From Acidobacteriota bacterium (GTDB lineage: Bacteria; Acidobacteriota; Terriglobia; UBA7540), in contig JAJYJL010000237.1 of assembly GCA_021789565.1 (NCBI GenBank), positions 1 through 9,005 on the forward strand: a stretch of 9,005 nucleotides of DNA, written 5' to 3'. The translations under genes were made by a program, and so were the position numbers. The notes below the pieces were generated by a model that had not been told where the DNA came from, ran no database searches, and worked only from the letters and a program-made list of their open reading frames with translations. Shown here piece after piece: positions 6,057 to 9,005 of the stretch; within the stretch, counting starts at the first letter, position 1, and every line of letters begins with the position of its first letter.

Positions 6057-6101
6057 AATCCCAAACGTCCCATTCCGCGCCCTAAACTGCCCATACCTAG
6101 C

Positions 6102-7439
6102 CTACATAACTGATATATCCCGCCGCTCCTGGCGGCCCGCGGTGGCCAGCGCCACGCACACAGCAAACCACAGGGCGTTGGCGGGAATGTGCAGGTTGAA
6201 GTCCACCAGGCTATGGACCAGCAGGCCGCAGCACCCCACCGCCGCGCCCAGCCGAATCCAACCGGCCGCATCGCGCCGCCCGGCAGGGAGGTCTCTGAAC
6301 GTAAGCCCGAAAAACATTGCCAGCGCGAGCGCGATCAGCGCGCCGCCCGCAAGGCCTGTTTCCGCCAGGGCCTCGGCGTAGTCGTTATGGGCGTGGGCCC
6401 ATCCGAGATCGGTGGGAAAGCTCCGGTACTGCGAAAAGGCCGTATTAAAGCTGCCCAGGCCGATTCCGAGCCACGGATAGTCGCGGAAAATGCGCAAAGT
6501 ATCACGGGCGGCAAGCTCGCGCTGCTCCAGAGTGATTCGCGTCGCGCGGGTAGCGGTGGCCAGGGCTTCGAGCCGCCTGACCACGCGGTTCGGCGCCATC
6601 CAGAAAAAGAGCAGGGCGGCGGCGGCCAATCCCATGGGCAGCATCGCTCTCACCCGGCTCCCGCTCCCGCCGGAGCGCCGCCAGAGAATCCATCCGAACA
6701 CCAGCGCCTCAACCAGCAGGGAGACAAAGCCTCCGCGCGAACCGGACAGCAGCGCCGAGGCCACCGGCAGCGGGAGGGCGAAGGCCAGCAGGGCGCGCCG
6801 GTGGTCCGGGCGCGGGCGCGAGAGGGCGTAACCCGCGGCGACCGGGACCAGCATCTCCATCAGCCCCGCGTAGTCGTTGTGATTGACGTAAGGGCCAAAG
6901 GTCCAGCCAGGGCTTCTGACGCTCCAATAGATAAGGTTGTGGCCGGAAAAGAACTGCAGGATGGCAAACAGTCCCAGCGCAAAAGCATAGAGCGTGACGA
7001 AGAGGCCCAGTTCCTTCCACGCATTGCCTGGCGCGCGCGCAAACACCTGCCCGGCGACAAAGAAGATGACCAGCGCCATCACCAGCTTGAGGATGGATTC
7101 CCGCGTGGCGTAGGCGTCCAGGGTGGCGCCGGCGCAGAGTTGCGCGACGGCCAGCGCCAGAAACAGGCCTGCCGGCAGGTAGAGCGGCGAGAGGCGGACC
7201 TTCAGCTCGCCCTGCCGCGCGCTGCCGATGGTCCACAGCGTCAGCAGGACAAAGGAAGCGGACAGCAAGGCTGCCCAGGCCCAGGGCTCGACGGCGCCAA
7301 AAGCCAGCGGCGCAGCCAGCAGGACGGCCATCAGCCCCCGCCGCGCCAAGGAAAAGGCGAGGGAGCGGGTTTCGCGGCGCGCCTCCGGCAATTCTGTCGC
7401 GATCGGCAACCTCGTTGTCGTAACAGCCGGCGTGGCCAT
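6102..7439 (-). CDS. O-antigen ligase / Wzy_C family membrane protein
   Basis: This 445-residue protein has about 10-12 hydrophobic segments and the hallmarks of the O-antigen ligase family: FGPYVNHNDYAG (181-192), SGSRGG (232-237), then a large loop holding YPWLGIGLGSFNTAF (321-335) and AHNDYAEALAETG (350-362), then HSLVDFNLHIPAN (409-421). The Arg of SGSRGG and the conserved loop His are the kind of residues linked to catalysis in WaaL/Wzy_C proteins. Family members transfer or polymerise undecaprenyl-linked glycans in the periplasm; which of these this one does cannot be decided. The gene begins two bases after the stop of the TPR gene (TGA-cc-ATG), implying coupled translation. TPR segments are often fused to or encoded beside such ligases, matching the arrangement here. 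It ends with TAG at 6102-6104, with no terminator hairpin visible before the AT-rich island. Confidence 0.9.
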   Translation of the reverse strand: MATPAVTTTRLPIATELPEARRETRSLAFSLARRGLMAVLLAAPLAFGAVEPWAWAALLSASFVLLTLWTIGSARQGELKVRLSPLYLPAGLFLALAVAQLCAGATLDAYATRESILKLVMALVIFFVAGQVFARAPGNAWKELGLFVTLYAFALGLFAILQFFSGHNLIYWSVRSPGWTFGPYVNHNDYAGLMEMLVPVAAGYALSRPRPDHRRALLAFALPLPVASALLSGSRGGFVSLLVEALVFGWILWRRSGGSGSRVRAMLPMGLAAAALLFFWMAPNRVVRRLEALATATRATRITLEQRELAARDTLRIFRDYPWLGIGLGSFNTAFSQYRSFPTDLGWAHAHNDYAEALAETGLAGGALIALALAMFFGLTFRDLPAGRRDAAGWIRLGAAVGCCGLLVHSLVDFNLHIPANALWFAVCVALATAGRQERRDISVM

Positions 7440-7441
7440 GG

Positions 7442-8782
7442 TCAGTTGGCTGAAGCTGTTTCTTTCGGCGATGAATTCAGCGGGGTGATGGACACGTCAT
7501 CCAGCCAAAAGCTGCCGCTGATCTCCATGGGAAAGGTGCGGCTGCGCGCCCGCCACACGGCCAGCCGGACCACCCGCGTATGGGGGCCGGCGGCAAAGTC
7601 CAGGGCCAGCGTGTGCCAGGGAGTTGTTCCCACGGTGGTCCCGGTTGCAACGTTCAGGCAGGCGGAGCACTCCGGGTCTGTCACGCGCAGCCGCGGGCCG
7701 CTTGCGGAAGTGATGCTTTCCGTCCGCACCTCGGCCGTCAGGCGGTAGGCGCGGCCCGGCACGACGGGCACGAATTCGTAGACAGGCTCCGATTCCAGGT
7801 TTCTGCCCGCAGCGTAATCCACCCGCAGGCAGCGCGAACCGCGAAAAGCCGAGGGATCGCCAAAATCCGTTTCCACGTAGGGAAGGTTGCGGGCCTGCCA
7901 GTCAAAACCCGCGCCCAGGGGAGTGTGATCAAAGCGCCCGTTGTAAACCAGGTTGCCACCGCCATCCGCGGACCACGGGATCACCCCGGCCCGTTCAAGC
8001 TGGCGCCACACGGCCGCCGCCTGCCCCACGTGGCCTGAAGCGAACAGACTTTCCACGTAAGGCCTCGCCTCCGCGAAATTGCAGGCGATGCCTTGGGATG
8101 AAATCTGTTGCCAGACCTTACTGGCAAATTCGGTGTCGCCCTGGGCGCTCGCAAAATCCAAAAAAGCCAGTTGCAGCCGGGGCAGGCTGCCTGCGGAGAG
8201 GACCTGCTGGTAGACAGTTTGCGGGCTGCCTAGCACGCGAAGGCAAACCTGAAACACCGGCTGCGCGTAGGCAGGGTCAAGCGCCAGCAGGCGGCGGAAA
8301 CGCCTGAGGGCTTCGCCGACGCGGCCCTCCTGGATGAAATGGTTTGCCGCTTTCCACTCAAAGCGCGGCGTGGCCGGGCTCAACTGCAATGCGCGCTCCA
8401 CCGCCCGATTGGCGCAGGCGGCGTCGCCCGTGCTGTCACAAACTTCGGCCAGGTCAGACCAATACTGCGCCTTGCGCGGGTTCAACCGCGTCGCTCGCTC
8501 GAGATACCGGATGGCATCAGGAAGGTCCGCGTGGCCGAGCGAATAGGCATCGAGCAGTCCCAGCCGATGAGGGTAGTCAGCGTTACCGGGATCGAGCGCC
8601 ATGGCCCGCCGCAGGCCGGCAGCGTCAAGGCTCCTCGCCCATCTCGCCGCCAGGGCAATGCGGGCCGCCTGCCAGCCGAGCAGCAGGCCCGGGATGGCCG
8701 CCAGCAGAATCAGCGCCAGCCGGGAACCCCTGGACCGCAAGGGCAGACAGAGGTCCGCGCCCCGCATCAGACGCGGGAGCAT
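7442..8782 (-). CDS. Membrane-anchored TPR protein with C-terminal carbohydrate-binding-like domain
   Basis: This 446-residue protein has three parts. Residues about 21-45 (RLALILLAAIPGLLLGWQAA) form one membrane segment after a basic N-terminus, so the rest is probably periplasmic. Residues about 52-270 are helical and TPR-like: AGLRRAMALDPGNADYPHRL, AIRYLERATRLNP, ANRAVERALQLSP and EALRRFRRLLALDP are typical TPR helix ends. Residues about 276-435 open with NLVYNGRFD and close with GSFWLDDVSI, the pattern of CBM4/9-type jelly-roll domains, with GSRCLRVDY and WHTLALDF as internal strands. A role in binding or guiding polysaccharide for the coupled ligase is inference. The start at 8782 is supported by AGAGGA at 8786-8791; Met6 has none. 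Cysteines at 115, 123, 372 and 375 might form disulfides. I recognise the domains but not a named family. Confidence 0.82.
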   Translation of the reverse strand: MLPRLMRGADLCLPLRSRGSRLALILLAAIPGLLLGWQAARIALAARWARSLDAAGLRRAMALDPGNADYPHRLGLLDAYSLGHADLPDAIRYLERATRLNPRKAQYWSDLAEVCDSTGDAACANRAVERALQLSPATPRFEWKAANHFIQEGRVGEALRRFRRLLALDPAYAQPVFQVCLRVLGSPQTVYQQVLSAGSLPRLQLAFLDFASAQGDTEFASKVWQQISSQGIACNFAEARPYVESLFASGHVGQAAAVWRQLERAGVIPWSADGGGNLVYNGRFDHTPLGAGFDWQARNLPYVETDFGDPSAFRGSRCLRVDYAAGRNLESEPVYEFVPVVPGRAYRLTAEVRTESITSASGPRLRVTDPECSACLNVATGTTVGTTPWHTLALDFAAGPHTRVVRLAVWRARSRTFPMEISGSFWLDDVSITPLNSSPKETASAN

Positions 8783-8785
8783 GGG

Positions 8786-8791
8786 TCCTCT
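8786..8791 (-). promoter_or_regulatory. Shine-Dalgarno for the TPR gene
   Basis: AGAGGA stands three bases before the ATG at 8782. The spacing is short but it is the only purine-rich stretch nearby and it favours this start over the in-frame ATG at 8767. Confidence 0.6.
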
Positions 8792-8816
8792 TGGAAATGG
8801 GTTCGCATCTTATTGA

Positions 8817-9005
8817 GGCACGAGTTCATTCGTGAATTGCTTTTGCGAAACGGCGCGACTTTATTCGTGCCGTCATCATGCCGCCACGCACTTGTTAATG
8901 GGCTTCAGCCCCTGCGTGGGTCGTCTTCGCGAAAGGGCACGACTTTAGTCGTGCCATCACGATGCCGCCACGAATTTGTTAATGGGCTTCAGCCCCTGCG
9001 CAGGT
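8817..9005. repeat. Tandem hairpin repeat array upstream of the TPR gene
   Basis: Two copies lie in direct tandem with an 84-base period (about 8841-8921 and 8925-9005) and align without gaps from GCGAAA (8845 and 8929) to the ends. Each has a GGCACGACT-type hairpin and then TTGTTAATGGGCTTCAGCCC. In the right copy the first hairpin is perfect: GGCACGACTTTAGTCGTGCC (8936-8955, 9-bp arms); in the left copy it is decayed (8851-8872). A further decayed hairpin, CACGAGTTCATTCGTG, lies at 8819-8834. The 223-base stretch from 8783 to the right edge has no visible gene and no convincing promoter. The array may continue beyond the window. Confidence 0.9.

Noticed and set aside
6189..7748. Long plus-strand open frame of 519 codons opposite the ligase and TPR genes
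   Set aside because: Its translation is rich in Arg, Gln, Pro and Gly without domains, as expected for the antisense of a GC-rich gene; the minus-strand frames have clear family motifs.
8806..8840. Weak promoter for the TPR gene (TTCACG, 18-base spacer, TAAGAT on the minus strand)
   Set aside because: Each box matches consensus at only 4 of 6 positions and the pair overlaps a decayed repeat, so chance is a sufficient explanation.
8817..9005. Tandem repeats at the right edge as a CRISPR array
   Set aside because: The units are 84 bases, internally palindromic and similar along their whole length, with no unique spacers between short identical repeats and no cas gene.

Overview
The window is a GC-rich stretch of bacterial chromosome carrying part of an extracellular or cell-surface polysaccharide gene cluster. 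Every gene I can support lies on the minus strand, so the biological order runs from the right edge to the left. The organism is most likely a member of the Acidobacteriota or a related soil lineage. This rests on gene style and on the abundance of short GC-rich palindromic repeats of a kind I associate with those genomes; no rRNA or other marker gene is present to confirm it.

In transcription order there are seven genes. (1) 8782-7442 encodes a membrane-anchored TPR protein with a C-terminal beta-sandwich, carbohydrate-binding-like domain. (2) 7439-6102 encodes an O-antigen ligase / Wzy_C family membrane protein, two bases after gene 1. A strikingly AT-rich island (about 5930-6060) follows, holding a good sigma70-type promoter with a palindrome in its spacer. 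(3) 5864-4359 encodes a Wzx-like flippase. (4) 4250-3243 encodes a family-2 glycosyltransferase. (5) 3096-2026 encodes a CgeB-like glycosyltransferase. (6) 1838-258 encodes a second multi-spanning membrane protein of the oligosaccharide-repeat-polymerase type. (7) 270 to the left edge encodes the N-terminus of a GT4-type glycosyltransferase, overlapping gene 6 by 13 bases. The set fits a Wzx/Wzy-type pathway: glycosyltransferases build a lipid-linked repeat unit, the flippase moves it across the inner membrane, the polymerase joins units, and the ligase-like protein with its TPR/carbohydrate-binding partner may transfer or handle the chain. Priming transferase and export (Wza/Wzc) genes are not in the window.

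The most unusual feature is the dense load of palindromic repeats. They fill most of the gaps (1853-2052, 3117-3250, 4274-4350, 8817-9005). They have also entered coding sequence: two hairpins sit in frame inside the polymerase (about 1317-1430), and two glycosyltransferase genes take their last codons and stop codons from hairpin repeats. Most of the hairpins share a constant CTTYAG core flanked by quite different self-complementary stems. I found no CRISPR array, tRNA, rRNA, transposase or phage gene.
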